Under the pieces are notes generated by a model that saw nothing but the letters and a program-made list of their open reading frames with translations, was not told where the DNA came from and did no database searches. DNA of 45,096 bases from JANQTF01 sp036835375 (GTDB lineage: Bacteria > Bacteroidota > Bacteroidia > J057). The DNA is taken from positions 1 through 45,096 of the forward strand of contig DAITMB010000029.1 of the NCBI GenBank assembly GCA_036835375.1, given 5' to 3'. The stretch's first letter is position 1, and every line of letters begins with the position of its first letter. Positions 34,757 through 43,062 of this stretch are shown piece by piece. Position numbers and translations under genes: made by a program.

Positions 34757-35908
34757 TCAAGCCATTTCCTGAAGCATCATTGGGAAGCGGAGGACAAAAC
34801 GGCTCCCCTTGCCGGGATCTCCAAACGCGTCGATGGTGCCGAGGTGCCGCTCCACAATCTGCTTGGCTTGCGCCAGACCGATCCCAGTGCCGGGAAACTC
34901 AGATTGCTTGTGAAGTCGTTGAAAGATATCAAACATTTTTTCTTTCCCTGCTTCGGAAAAGCCCACGCCATTGTCTTCCAGGGTGAACTCCCAGGCATTT
35001 CCCAGCTCCTTCGCTCTCAGACGGATAAACGGATTGGGATTTTTGGAACTAAACTTCACAGCGTTTTCCAGTAAGTTTTGCCATAATTGAAACATGAGCA
35101 GCTTGTCGGCTTGAATCGTGGGAAGATCTCCAATATCCCAGACACAGCTTTGTGATGACTTTTCATCCAGCATGTTGCAAATCTGATCGACCATATCGTT
35201 CAAGTTCACCGATTCGAGCTGAGAACTGAGTTGTCCCGTGCGCATGTAATCCAGCAAGTCGTCAATGAGGTGCCCCATGTGCTTCGATGATTGGCGAATG
35301 GCAGCCAGGTCGTATCGCTGAGAGTCTGAAAGTAGTTCTGGCGAGAGTCCTTCGCTCAAGGTCTCAGAAAAAGCGATGATATGCCGGACAGGTGCCCGAA
35401 GATTGTGTGAGATGGTGTAGGAAAAATTTTCGAGCTCACCTTTGGCCTTTTCAAGCTCTGCTACTTTGATGCTCAGTTGGCGGTTGCTTTCCACCAACTG
35501 ATCATTGGTGTTATCCCATTCTCGAAGTGACGGCACCCGAACGGCCACCGGGAGCAGACGCCACAGGTGAATCGCCGTGGCAATGGAGACTAGCCCAGTA
35601 AGCACCTTGATCACAGAAGATAATCGATAGGTAGGATGCCAGATCGTAAAAACATCTATGACATGGGTGGCACCACATGCTAAGATAAAGGACGCAAACA
35701 GGAATAAGACCCCACGAAATTTGAGCTCCGGCCGCTTCTTAGCAAAAATCGCCAACGCAACAGGGATAGCAAAATAGGCAGCTGCAGTCATCGCATCCCC
35801 AATCACCATGGACCACAGGACGTCGGATTGCCAAAAGTAGCAATAACCATGTGGCATGAAGCCGCTGCTGTCTAGTAGTTGTCCCCAAAAGTCCATGATG
35901 GATTTCAC
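34757..35908 (-). CDS. Histidine kinase with ethylene-receptor-like membrane domain
   Basis: 383 residues. Residues 20-125 form a three-helix membrane domain like that of plant ETR1: SMVIGDAMTAAAYFAIPVAL, then FASFILACGATHVIDVF, then VLTGLVSIATAIHLWRLLP. Every residue I know to be important in ETR1 falls at the same place plus 13: D38 (ETR1 D25), Y45 (Y32), I48 (I35), P49 (P36), F74 (F61), I75 (I62), C78 (C65) and H82 (H69). C78 and H82 would bind the Cu(I) needed to hold ethylene. A coiled-coil leads to HisKA (FSYTISHNLRAPVRH, His168) and a HATPase (QNLLENAVKFSS, EDNGVGF, GTGIGL). No GAF domain is present, unlike plants and many cyanobacteria. The Rcp1-like regulator follows. Kinase: certain. 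Ethylene binding: predicted, not shown. Confidence 0.93.
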   Translation of the reverse strand: MKSIMDFWGQLLDSSGFMPHGYCYFWQSDVLWSMVIGDAMTAAAYFAIPVALAIFAKKRPELKFRGVLFLFASFILACGATHVIDVFTIWHPTYRLSSVIKVLTGLVSIATAIHLWRLLPVAVRVPSLREWDNTNDQLVESNRQLSIKVAELEKAKGELENFSYTISHNLRAPVRHIIAFSETLSEGLSPELLSDSQRYDLAAIRQSSKHMGHLIDDLLDYMRTGQLSSQLESVNLNDMVDQICNMLDEKSSQSCVWDIGDLPTIQADKLLMFQLWQNLLENAVKFSSKNPNPFIRLRAKELGNAWEFTLEDNGVGFSEAGKEKMFDIFQRLHKQSEFPGTGIGLAQAKQIVERHLGTIDAFGDPGKGSRFVLRFPMMLQEMA

Positions 35909-36157
35909 TTGTGATGAGGTCCAGAAACAAGCAATTTTCTACGGGTTTAACAAATTAATTTTCGAGGAACCATTTTTAGAAAGTACTCAATTCGATTTTG
36001 TTTTTTCTCAAACTAGAAATAAATTTATATAATTAAATTATTAATCATTGTATAACATTTTCACAATCTAGGATACTTTATCATTAACTCAAAACTTCTT
36101 CTCGCGTCCTTCCCCTTGCCTCAACCCTCAGGCATTCTCCGTTCGTGCAAAGTATTC
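35909..36157. other. AT-rich divergent intergenic region
   Basis: Lies between the kinase and prfB. The part near 35990-36060 is strongly AT-rich. TAGTTTG (read on the minus strand, CAAACTA at 36009-36015) could be a -7 box for the kinase, without a clear -33. No gene. Confidence 0.35.
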
Positions 36158-36189
36158 CTTGCCCCCTACCCTGCCAGCCCCTATCTTTG
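36158..36189 (+). promoter_or_regulatory. Probable housekeeping promoter of prfB
   Basis: CTTG (36158-36161), a 20-base spacer, then TATCTTTG (36182-36189), which fits the Bacteroidota -33/-7 pattern well. The ATG of prfB is 41 bases further on. Confidence 0.65.
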
Positions 36190-36230
36190 ATGGCCTGCTT
36201 CGAAATTCGAGACAGCATCAATCCATTCTC

Positions 36231-37326
36231 ATGACCCAAGAACAAATACGAGGCCTTCGCGAGCGCATTCAAGCGCTGAAGGGCTATCTTTGACGTGGCT
36301 CCCAAATTAGCCCTGATCGAAGAAAAACAAGCTATCACCCAACAACCCGACTTCTGGCAACATCCCGAGGAGGCGGAAAAGGTGATGAAGGAAATCTCCA
36401 ACCTCAAGTACTGGACGCTCATTTGGCAAAAAGCCGCCAACGCGGTCGAAGAAGCCGAGACCATGTACGAGTTTTTCAAAGAGGGCGACGCCTCCGAAGC
36501 CGACATACAACCCCTCTATGAACACGCCGAAAGTTTGGTGGAGGACTTGGAGTTTCGCAAGATGCTCGACAAGGAAGAGGATCGCCTCGACTGCATCCTG
36601 GAGATCAACTCTGGCGCCGGGGGTACCGAAAGTCAGGATTGGGTGTCGATGATGCGGCGTATGTACATCATGTATGCCGAGCGACAAGGCTACAAAGTCA
36701 ACATTCTCGACGAAGTCGAGGGCGACACAGCTGGCTACAAAAGTGTGGAGCTGGAAATACTTGGGCCTTATGCCTATGGCTACCTCAAAGGCGAGAAGGG
36801 GGTTCACCGCATGGTGAGAATCAGCCCTTTCAACGCGCAGGGTAAGCGACAAACGACCTTTGCATCCGTGGACGTGCGCCCGCTCATTGATGACACCATT
36901 GAGATCGACATCAATCCTGCCGATGTGGAGGTCACCACGACGCACTCCTCCGGGAAGGGAGGGCAAAACGTGAACAAGGTCGAAACGGCCGTGCGCGTGA
37001 AGCACATCCCAACCGGAATTGTGATTTTCTCCCAGACCGACCGCTCCCAGCTTCGCAACAAGGAAAAAGCTTTTGAATTGCTCAAAAGTCGTCTCTACGA
37101 GCGGGAACTCGAGCGAAGACGGCAGGAATCTATGAGCGCGGAAGCCCAAAAAGATGCCATAGAGTGGGGATCACAGATTCGCAACTATGTCTTCCACCCC
37201 TACAAGCAAGTGAAAGATCTTCGCACCGAGCTGAAGTCGCAAGACTTGCAAGCCGTGATGGATGGCGATCTGGATGAATTCATCAAGGCGTATCTCATGG
37301 CAACCGGCGTAGAAAAGCGATCCTGA
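36231..37326 (+). CDS. prfB: Peptide chain release factor 2, made by +1 programmed frameshift
   Basis: RF2 releases finished proteins at UGA and UAA stops. The gene starts with ATG at 36231, runs 20 codons to an in-frame TGA at 36291-36293, and continues in the +1 frame (about 364 residues, E. coli has 365). Seen in the product: GGQ (about 243-245) in SSGKGGQNVNKVE, which reaches the peptidyl-transferase centre, and SPF (about 198-200) in VRISPFNAQGKRQ, which reads the stop codon's second and third bases. A gene caller that ignores the shift would start at GTG 36295 and lose the first 21 residues. The gene stops directly next to the ispH stop, so the two are tail to tail without a gap. Confidence 0.95.
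36279..36294 (+). promoter_or_regulatory. RF2 autoregulatory frameshift site
   Basis: AAGGGCTATCTTTGAC contains the slippery CTT, the in-frame TGA and following C, and an SD-like AAGGG upstream; 14 of 16 bases equal the E. coli site. When RF2 is scarce, the ribosome pauses at TGA, shifts +1, and full-length RF2 is made. Confidence 0.93.
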
Positions 37327-38586
37327 TCAGGCGTCGATCATTTCCTGACTCCAAGGTCCGAGCACGGCGTCGAGGCTTTTGTGTCCTTCGAAATACCCTG
37401 TCAACTTTAGTAGGACTTGTTCCACAATGGCGTCGGGGCAAGAAGCGCCTGAAGTGATCAGAATCCGCGTAGGATTGCCTTTGGGCAGGTAGTTCGAGAC
37501 AATCCGCTCCTTGTGATGATGAAAGTCATAATGAAGAATCTCGGTAGCGGAGAGAATGTCTCGTTCGGACGCGATGAAATACGTGGGTAACTTCTCCTCG
37601 CACAGCTCCACCAAGTGGGAAGTATTCGAGCTATTTCGCCCGCCGATTACGATGGCCAGATCCGCCGAATTCCTCAAGAGCTCTAGCGTCGCCCCTTGAT
37701 TGTTTTTGGTGGCATAGCACAGCGTGTCGCGGGTGTTGGCGATGTGTTCTTCTACCTCCGCTTCGCCGTACAGCTCGGTCATGACTTGCCGAAAGTACTC
37801 CGCAATCTCTGATGTCTCGGAAGCTAGCATGGTGGTCTGATTGACCACGGCGACCCTGCGCAAGTCGCGCTGCCAGTCGAACCCCCGCGAGGACTTCATG
37901 CCAAATTGCCGATCGAAGGCCTCTTTACCCAAGTTTCCGCGCATCACCTCTGCCAGAATCCTGGCCTCTTCCATGTCCTTGACCACGAGTGTAGGGGCGT
38001 GTACGCGGCTGTGCGAAAGTGTGGCGAGGGTTTCTTCATGGCGAAATTTCCCGTGAACAATGATCGAATATCCCTGCTCTCCTAGTTCCTGCGCACGAAA
38101 CCAGACGTTTTCAACAAATCTACACGTCGCATTCCAAGGCGCGAGATCTACCCCTCGTTCCTCTAGCTTGGCCTGATCTTCCAGCGTGGCTCCAAATGCC
38201 GGGGTGATTACAATGTCGCCGACGTTCACCTCTTCCCATGGGATGAGCTGATCTCCGGAGGCTGTTTTGAGAAAACGAAGACCCCGCGCCTTGAGGTCGT
38301 CATTCACAAAAGAATTGTGGATCAACTCACTGACCATGAACACCCTGCGGTCGGGATGCTGTGCCAAAGTCTCATACGCGACTTCAATGGCATTTTCTAC
38401 CCCTTTGCAAAAGCCGAAATGTCGCGCCACCCGGAAATGAACAGGACCGAAATCCAGAAAAAAAGATTCCATGTCATGCCCTTTTCGGCTGTTTTTCAAC
38501 AGCGGAAAAATGCTGCTTCGGTACAACGGGGCGTACTGTCCGAGGTCATATTCTTTTTTGAAATTTCGCGACTGGTATTTCCGCAT
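37327..38586 (-). CDS. ispH: 4-hydroxy-3-methylbut-2-enyl diphosphate reductase
   Basis: 419 residues, the long form of IspH known in cyanobacteria, plants and some Bacteroidota. It makes isopentenyl and dimethylallyl diphosphate in the last step of the MEP pathway, with an iron-sulphur cluster. The three cluster Cys are C60 in FGFCKGVENA, C155 in NATCRFVEN and C290 in TLCYATKNNQ; HGKFRHEET has the Glu-containing segment near the active site. About 35 extra N-terminal residues (RNFKKEYDLGQYAPLYRS) are typical of the long form, so the start at 38586 is supported over the Met at 38472. It is convergent with prfB. Confidence 0.93.
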   Translation of the reverse strand: MRKYQSRNFKKEYDLGQYAPLYRSSIFPLLKNSRKGHDMESFFLDFGPVHFRVARHFGFCKGVENAIEVAYETLAQHPDRRVFMVSELIHNSFVNDDLKARGLRFLKTASGDQLIPWEEVNVGDIVITPAFGATLEDQAKLEERGVDLAPWNATCRFVENVWFRAQELGEQGYSIIVHGKFRHEETLATLSHSRVHAPTLVVKDMEEARILAEVMRGNLGKEAFDRQFGMKSSRGFDWQRDLRRVAVVNQTTMLASETSEIAEYFRQVMTELYGEAEVEEHIANTRDTLCYATKNNQGATLELLRNSADLAIVIGGRNSSNTSHLVELCEEKLPTYFIASERDILSATEILHYDFHHHKERIVSNYLPKGNPTRILITSGASCPDAIVEQVLLKLTGYFEGHKSLDAVLGPWSQEMIDA

Positions 38587-38673
38587 AAGCGTGCAGGGGG
38601 TTATCCGTAAATATCATCGATTAAACCCGCCAAAGGCATAGAAAGTTTTCCTAAACAAAAGTCAACCGGGATG

Positions 38674-38699
38674 CCTGCGATAGCAGGGATTACAATCCC
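38674..38699. repeat. Overlapping hairpins, interspersed-repeat-like
   Basis: CCTGC/GCAGG with loop GATA overlaps GGGAT/ATCCC with loop TACA. Such compact paired hairpins recur in Bacteroidota intergenic regions in my experience, but only one copy is visible here. Confidence 0.4.
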
Positions 38700-38760
38700 A
38701 AACAGCACTGCCTTCTTTGCGGCTCAAAAGCAATCAGAATCATCGGCAATTACCAAATGG

Positions 38761-39010
38761 AAAGAAGGAGCGACTTGAAAGAACAGCAGCGAGGGAATTT
38801 GATTCAGGTGCTTTTTGTTGAAAAAAAATCAGGAAGCTTCCCTGGTGCTTTGTCAATTCCCTCGTGATGGGTAATCGCTGCATGCCTTCGGCTCCGCTCA
38901 GGGTAGCACTTTTCGGCGTCTCTGCATTGGAAGCTCGCCCGTGGGTCCCTTGATCCCACCGGCTCGCGACTTGACTCGCTAAGCTCGGATTTTCCATCTT
39001 AATCTGCGAA
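38761..39010. repeat. Hairpin region and diverged copy of the 157-base repeat (copy C)
   Basis: In the gap 38587-39123 there is no gene. CGAGGGAATT (38790-38799) and AATTCCCTCG (38855-38864) form a 10-base stem. Further on, CTCGCTAAGCTCGGATTTT at about 38966-38985 nearly equals the core of the MITE-like elements at 41365 and 44886. The ends differ, so it is a diverged or partial copy. Confidence 0.5.
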
Positions 39011-39123
39011 AAAATTTGTGACCGCCTACCCATCATATTTAACTTGACAAGGCATTAGTTTTCAAGTCTCTTTGTTTTTTCATATTCGTTGATTCCCTCT
39101 TCCTCTCCCCAATCCCTCTTTCC

Positions 39124-40341
39124 ATGGCGCATGAAGCTTTTTTGATTGATGCTGTTCGGACTCCCATCGGAAACTTTGGTGGTGCCTTATCTCACATCCG
39201 CACAGATGACCTGGGTGCGATCCCCATTCGCGAGCTGATAGGGCGCTACCCGGATATTCCGCTGGAGGCTTACGACGATGTGATCATGGGTTGCGCCAAT
39301 CAGGCTGGCGAAGACAATCGCAACGTGGCGCGCATGTGCCTCTTGCTTGCCGGGCTTCCCTGGTCGGTGCCGGGCGAGACGGTGAATCGACTCTGCGCTT
39401 CGGGAATGTCAGCGGTGATGCACGCCCGGCAAGCGATCGGCGTGGGCGATGGCGATCTCTACCTCGCCGGCGGCGTGGAACACATGACCCGAGGGCCTTG
39501 GGTCATTTCCAAGGCTTCGCAGCCTTTTGGCCGAGATGCAGAAATGCACGACAGCAGCTTCGGGTGGCGATTTGTGAATCCGCTGATGAAGGCACGCTAC
39601 GGTGTGGATGGCATGGGACAAACAGCCGAGCACCTGGCCGAAGCCTATCAGATTTCGCGGGAAGATCAGGATGCTTTCGCTTTGCGATCTCAGCAAAAAG
39701 CTGCTCAAGCCCAGGCTGCGGGTCGCTTCGCGAGGGAAATCACGCCTGTCGCCATTGCCCAGCGCAAGGGAGATCCAGTAATGGTGACGCACGACGAGTT
39801 CATCAAGCCCGACACTACGCTGCAAGTCCTGGCCAAGCTGCGCCCCGCGTTTAAGCGGGTAGAGGATGGCGGCACGGTGACCGCTGGCAATTCCTCCGGC
39901 CTCAATGATGGGGCAGCCATTGCCTTGGTAGCGAGCGAACAAGGAATAGCGCGCTACGGCCTGCAACCGATGGCACGAATCGTGGCCTCTGCCGTCACGG
40001 GCGTAGAGCCTCGGATCATGGGAATTGGCCCGGTGAGTGCTTCGAACAAAGCCCTCCACAAGGCTGGTCTCAGTTTGGCACAAATAGACATCATTGAGTT
40101 GAATGAAGCTTTCGCTGCGCAATCTCTCGCCTGTATCCGTGCCTGGGGCCTCGCCGATGATGATTCGCGGATCAACCCCAATGGAGGAGCCATTGCCTTA
40201 GGTCATCCCCTCGGTGTGTCTGGCACGCGCATTCTTCATAGCGCAGCGCTCCAACTTCAGCTCACCCAGCAACGATATGCCCTTGTGACGATGTGTGTCG
40301 GAGTAGGCCAAGGGTATGCCGTGGTGCTAGAGAGGAGCTAG
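39124..40341 (+). CDS. Acetyl-CoA acyltransferase, 3-oxoadipyl-CoA thiolase-like
   Basis: 405 residues. The nucleophile is C91 in NRLCASGMSAV; the C-terminal His361 (GHPLG) and Cys391 (TMCVGVGQG) complete the thiolase triad; NEAFAAQSLA and GGAIALGHPLG are typical signatures. GCANQAGEDNRNVARMCLLL and HEAFLIDAVRTPIG are closest to PcaF/PaaJ, which cleave 3-oxoadipyl-CoA to succinyl-CoA and acetyl-CoA in aromatic breakdown. No other beta-ketoadipate gene is nearby, so a general acetoacetyl-CoA or fatty-acid thiolase is possible. Start is ATGGCGCATG. Confidence 0.88.
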   Translation: MAHEAFLIDAVRTPIGNFGGALSHIRTDDLGAIPIRELIGRYPDIPLEAYDDVIMGCANQAGEDNRNVARMCLLLAGLPWSVPGETVNRLCASGMSAVMHARQAIGVGDGDLYLAGGVEHMTRGPWVISKASQPFGRDAEMHDSSFGWRFVNPLMKARYGVDGMGQTAEHLAEAYQISREDQDAFALRSQQKAAQAQAAGRFAREITPVAIAQRKGDPVMVTHDEFIKPDTTLQVLAKLRPAFKRVEDGGTVTAGNSSGLNDGAAIALVASEQGIARYGLQPMARIVASAVTGVEPRIMGIGPVSASNKALHKAGLSLAQIDIIELNEAFAAQSLACIRAWGLADDDSRINPNGGAIALGHPLGVSGTRILHSAALQLQLTQQRYALVTMCVGVGQGYAVVLERS

Positions 40342-40690
40342 GATTTTTGGTTCTCTGGCAAAAATGGCAGGAATGGATTCGGGGTACGACCCTTCCAGGC
40401 TTGGCTCATGGACATTGACTTGCTACTAGGGGAGCAACCCCGATGGGGTGCAAGGTGACTCGACCTCATAGCGGTCGCACCTTCTATTTTTTCCGATAAA
40501 GTAGTATGGGGAATAGCCACGGATGTTGCAGGCGCGTAGCGACTGGCACCTATACATAGGCGGGTTCACGACGTGCCAAATACATCCATCAGCTCAAGCA
40601 ACAAGGTGCTGCAAAAACAAAGTCGATTACGCCACCGGCGACTCACTCAGTCCCCAAAAAGAAAACATAGCGATGGAACAAAATCATGTT
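40342..40690. other. Intergenic region with strong hairpin and repeat-like sequence
   Basis: AAGGTG-ACT-CGACC and GGTCG-CACCTT form a bulged stem at 40452-40483, followed by a T-rich run; it may end the thiolase transcript. The preceding GGGGAGCAACCCC is another small hairpin, and GTTGCAGGCGCGTAGCGACT near 40525 looks like part of a dispersed Bacteroidota repeat. The short frames here are not genes. Confidence 0.5.
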
Positions 40691-41311
40691 TCATTTTGCC
40701 CGAATCATGCTGGGAGGCTCATCTTCGTAAGCGGTTCCAATCTCACACAGATGGTCCAGCATGATGGCAAAAAGATCGAAGAGGTCCTTGAGTTGTGAGA
40801 GATCCTTCATAATCCCGGCAGTCGAGAAATACAGTTCATTGATGTCTGGCGGAAATTTCGGTTGAAACAGGACCTCTTCATCGGGCCGGATCTTGAGGTC
40901 GATGCGGGGTTGTGCAGCAATCAGCTCGCGGATGGGAGACGACTCAAAAAACATTCGGAGCTTTCGTTCATCATTGCCCTGGATGATGAAGTCTCGGTCA
41001 AACTCGGGAAACCCTACGGTGACATCCTGCATCCCGAAGGCTTTCCCAATGTCGTGAAAAACATTGCGCCGATAAATCCGAAATAGAAAATCGTCCCGGT
41101 TGACATAGGGTGCACGCATGCGGGTGTAGGTCTGGGAGGTCTTGCCATTGGAGACCGTATAGGTATCCAACACGACTTCCCAATCCAAATGCCACGCCCG
41201 CACCAGCCCGAAACCAGAGCGCTTGATCTCCTGGTGCTCTCCGCCGAGTTCCTCGGCAAGTTGTCGCCAGATTTCTTTGGAGCTATTTCTGAACCAGATA
41301 AATTTTGTCAT
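40691..41311 (-). CDS. Conserved unknown protein
   Basis: 206 residues without a signal peptide. FRIYRRNVFHDIGKAFGMQDVTVG and FPEFDRDFIIQGNDERKLRMFF read like a conserved domain; the FDxxFIIxGNDExK pattern has a loose likeness to DUF3137 but I do not assign it. It is probably a soluble alpha/beta protein. The element at 41365-41521 lies just upstream of its start. Alternative start at 41259 would cut the N-terminus. Confidence 0.6.
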   Translation of the reverse strand: MTKFIWFRNSSKEIWRQLAEELGGEHQEIKRSGFGLVRAWHLDWEVVLDTYTVSNGKTSQTYTRMRAPYVNRDDFLFRIYRRNVFHDIGKAFGMQDVTVGFPEFDRDFIIQGNDERKLRMFFESSPIRELIAAQPRIDLKIRPDEEVLFQPKFPPDINELYFSTAGIMKDLSQLKDLFDLFAIMLDHLCEIGTAYEDEPPSMIRAK

Positions 41312-41364
41312 TGAGGGAATCGAAGCCAGATGGAATGAGCGGAAAGGAAGAATCGAAACAAGTT

Positions 41365-41521
41365 AGGAACGCTGACAAAATAACTCCACATTCTTGGTTG
41401 ATTTTTTGCCCGAATCCTGCGTCAGAAAAATCCTCACTTGGCCCGCCAAACTCGGTTTTTCTTCCTTGTCTTCGAACAAAATCTCGGCCCAATAATAAAC
41501 ATCTATTTTGTCAGCGCTCCT
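41365..41521. mobile_element. MITE-like element, copy B (157 bases)
   Basis: Ends AGGAACGCTGACAAAATA (left) and its inverted counterpart (right, AGGAGCGCTGACAAAATA) match at 18 of 21 positions. The centre has the stem TTGGC-CC-GCCAA flanked by AAAAATCC and GGTTTTT. No coding frame. Same length as copy A at 44886-45042, and the central stem lies at the same offset (72). Confidence 0.65.
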
Positions 41522-41558
41522 CATTCATTTTCTGTGTCGAAATAACGATTTCATATCC

Positions 41559-41590
41559 TTTTCGACCTCCTTGCGCCGGGTCCTACCTTG
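41559..41590 (+). promoter_or_regulatory. Promoter-like pair upstream of the glycosyltransferase gene
   Basis: TTTTC (41559-41563), 20 bases, then TACCTTG (41584-41590), close to the Bacteroidota consensus. The gene's ATG is 67 or 88 bases on. Confidence 0.4.
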
Positions 41591-41657
41591 CAAAAAATTC
41601 TTAGTCGAAGGGAATCAGGGATCAGTTTTGGCGAAGAAGAGATTTGTGCGGTAGTTT

Positions 41658-42875
41658 ATGCAGACGAATGCTTCGGCCATGAAAAAATCGCTTCCCCCCC
41701 TTCTCTGCGTTGGTTTTCCTGCCTGGGAAGGAGACTACCAAAAGTCCACCGTGCAGCTCATGCAGGCGCTGGCCCAGCACGCGAAGGTGCTCTATGTCGA
41801 ATACCCTTTTTCCTGGAAAGATGTCTATCAGGGCCTCCGACACGGCAAAAAGCCTGCTCGAAGAATCCTGGGGCTGGATGCGCGCCTCCGAAAGATGGCC
41901 CAGCACGAGACGGGAAGTTTGCATGTGTTGACATTGCCGCCCGTGCTCCCCATCAATGGCTTCCATGCGGGCAAACTGTATGATTTTTTCGCTCGCTACC
42001 ATGCGCGCAGGGCTGCCAAAGCCATTTCTCAAGCGCTTCGTCAGTTAGGGTTCGTTCGGCCAGTGATGATCAATGCCTTCAATCCTTTTTTGGGCGTCTA
42101 TCTGCATGGCCAATTGCCCGTGATTCGGGAATATTATTATTGCTACGACCAAATCGGCGCTGCCAGGTGGACCGATCGGCACGGCCCCAGGCTGGAAACT
42201 CGCTTTCTGCGGATGGTAGATGGACTCATCACTTCTTCTCTCCCCTTGCTGGAGGAAAAATTGCTCCCGGGAATGCGCGGCGTCGTGGTCAAAAACGGCG
42301 TGAATCTGCCCCTTTTCGAGCAGGCATTTCGGCCTGAGCCACGCAGCGCAGCCGCTCCGGTGTTGGGTTATTTGGGAAGCCTGGATGAACGCATTGACTT
42401 CGATTTGCTCCTCGGCGTGCTCCAGGATTGGCCGGACGCACGCCTGCTGCTGGTGGGCAGAATCGGCGGACAGGAGCTCAGGGAACGGCTCATGGCGCAT
42501 CCCAGGGTGGAAGTGACCGGAGGCCTTCAGCCTGAAGAACTGCCAGATTGGGTAAAAAAAATGGACCTCGGACTGATTCCTTTTGTAAAAAATGAGTTCA
42601 CCCGATTCATTTACCCCCTCAAAATCAATGAATACCTCGCAGCAGGCTTACCTGTGGTGAGCACCTCCTTCAGCGATCTGAGCGACTTTGCCGAGATGAT
42701 CGAGCAGGCCGATGCCCCCGACTCCTTTTGGGCAGCTTGTCGTCGTGCATTGGAACAGGACAGCCCGGCTGCCCGAATCGCCAGACGAACCTTTGCCGAA
42801 GGTCAAAGCTGGGAGGCCAGAGCCACTGAACTGGTCCAGTGGATCCAGGAAGACTTGCCAAAGGATTTTCTTTAG
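41658..42875 (+). CDS. Glycosyltransferase, GT4-like (GT-B fold)
   Basis: 405 residues; the Met at 41679 (MKKSLPPLLCVGFPAWEGDYQKS) may be the true start. The C-terminal GT-B half holds the typical signatures: APVLGYLGSLDERIDFDLL, LLVGRIGGQELRERL, and the donor-binding region PLKINEYLAAGLPVVST (about 319-335), where the acidic residues of the EX7E motif lie. The opening half resembles TuaH-type enzymes. Donor and acceptor unknown; a role in surface polysaccharide is probable because a GT2 gene follows 187 bases on. Confidence 0.83.
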   Translation: MQTNASAMKKSLPPLLCVGFPAWEGDYQKSTVQLMQALAQHAKVLYVEYPFSWKDVYQGLRHGKKPARRILGLDARLRKMAQHETGSLHVLTLPPVLPINGFHAGKLYDFFARYHARRAAKAISQALRQLGFVRPVMINAFNPFLGVYLHGQLPVIREYYYCYDQIGAARWTDRHGPRLETRFLRMVDGLITSSLPLLEEKLLPGMRGVVVKNGVNLPLFEQAFRPEPRSAAAPVLGYLGSLDERIDFDLLLGVLQDWPDARLLLVGRIGGQELRERLMAHPRVEVTGGLQPEELPDWVKKMDLGLIPFVKNEFTRFIYPLKINEYLAAGLPVVSTSFSDLSDFAEMIEQADAPDSFWAACRRALEQDSPAARIARRTFAEGQSWEARATELVQWIQEDLPKDFL

Positions 42876-42954
42876 CTCAGAAAGCTTCCTGTTCCTCGTT
42901 CCGAGGTATGCCTTCAGCACCTTATTTCACCGAATGGGCAAACGAGGCGCGCGA

Positions 42955-42962
42955 TATCTTTG
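42955..42962 (+). promoter_or_regulatory. -7-like box upstream of the GT2 gene
   Basis: TATCTTTG is a perfect match to TAnnTTTG, 100 bases before the GT2 start; no good -33 box at the usual distance. Confidence 0.4.
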
Positions 42963-43062
42963 AAAGAGACAACCTGAAAGAAAAATCAAAAACTGTGCTT
43001 TCCGCAATTGTTGGCGAACTTGTCCTACTGGTTGATGGTGACCTCCTAGCATCCGTCGAAGC

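Noticed and set aside
36295..37326. GTG at 36295 as the start of RF2
   Set aside because: The ATG at 36231 plus the conserved frameshift site gives a complete RF2 of usual length.
38740..39036. 98-residue open frame on the minus strand
   Set aside because: It is made by reading the repeat region (copy C and the hairpin); it has no motif and its composition follows the repeat.
40523..40798. 91-residue open frame, plus strand
   Set aside because: It crosses repeat-like sequence and overlaps the 3' end of the gene at 40691-41311 on the other strand; no motif.
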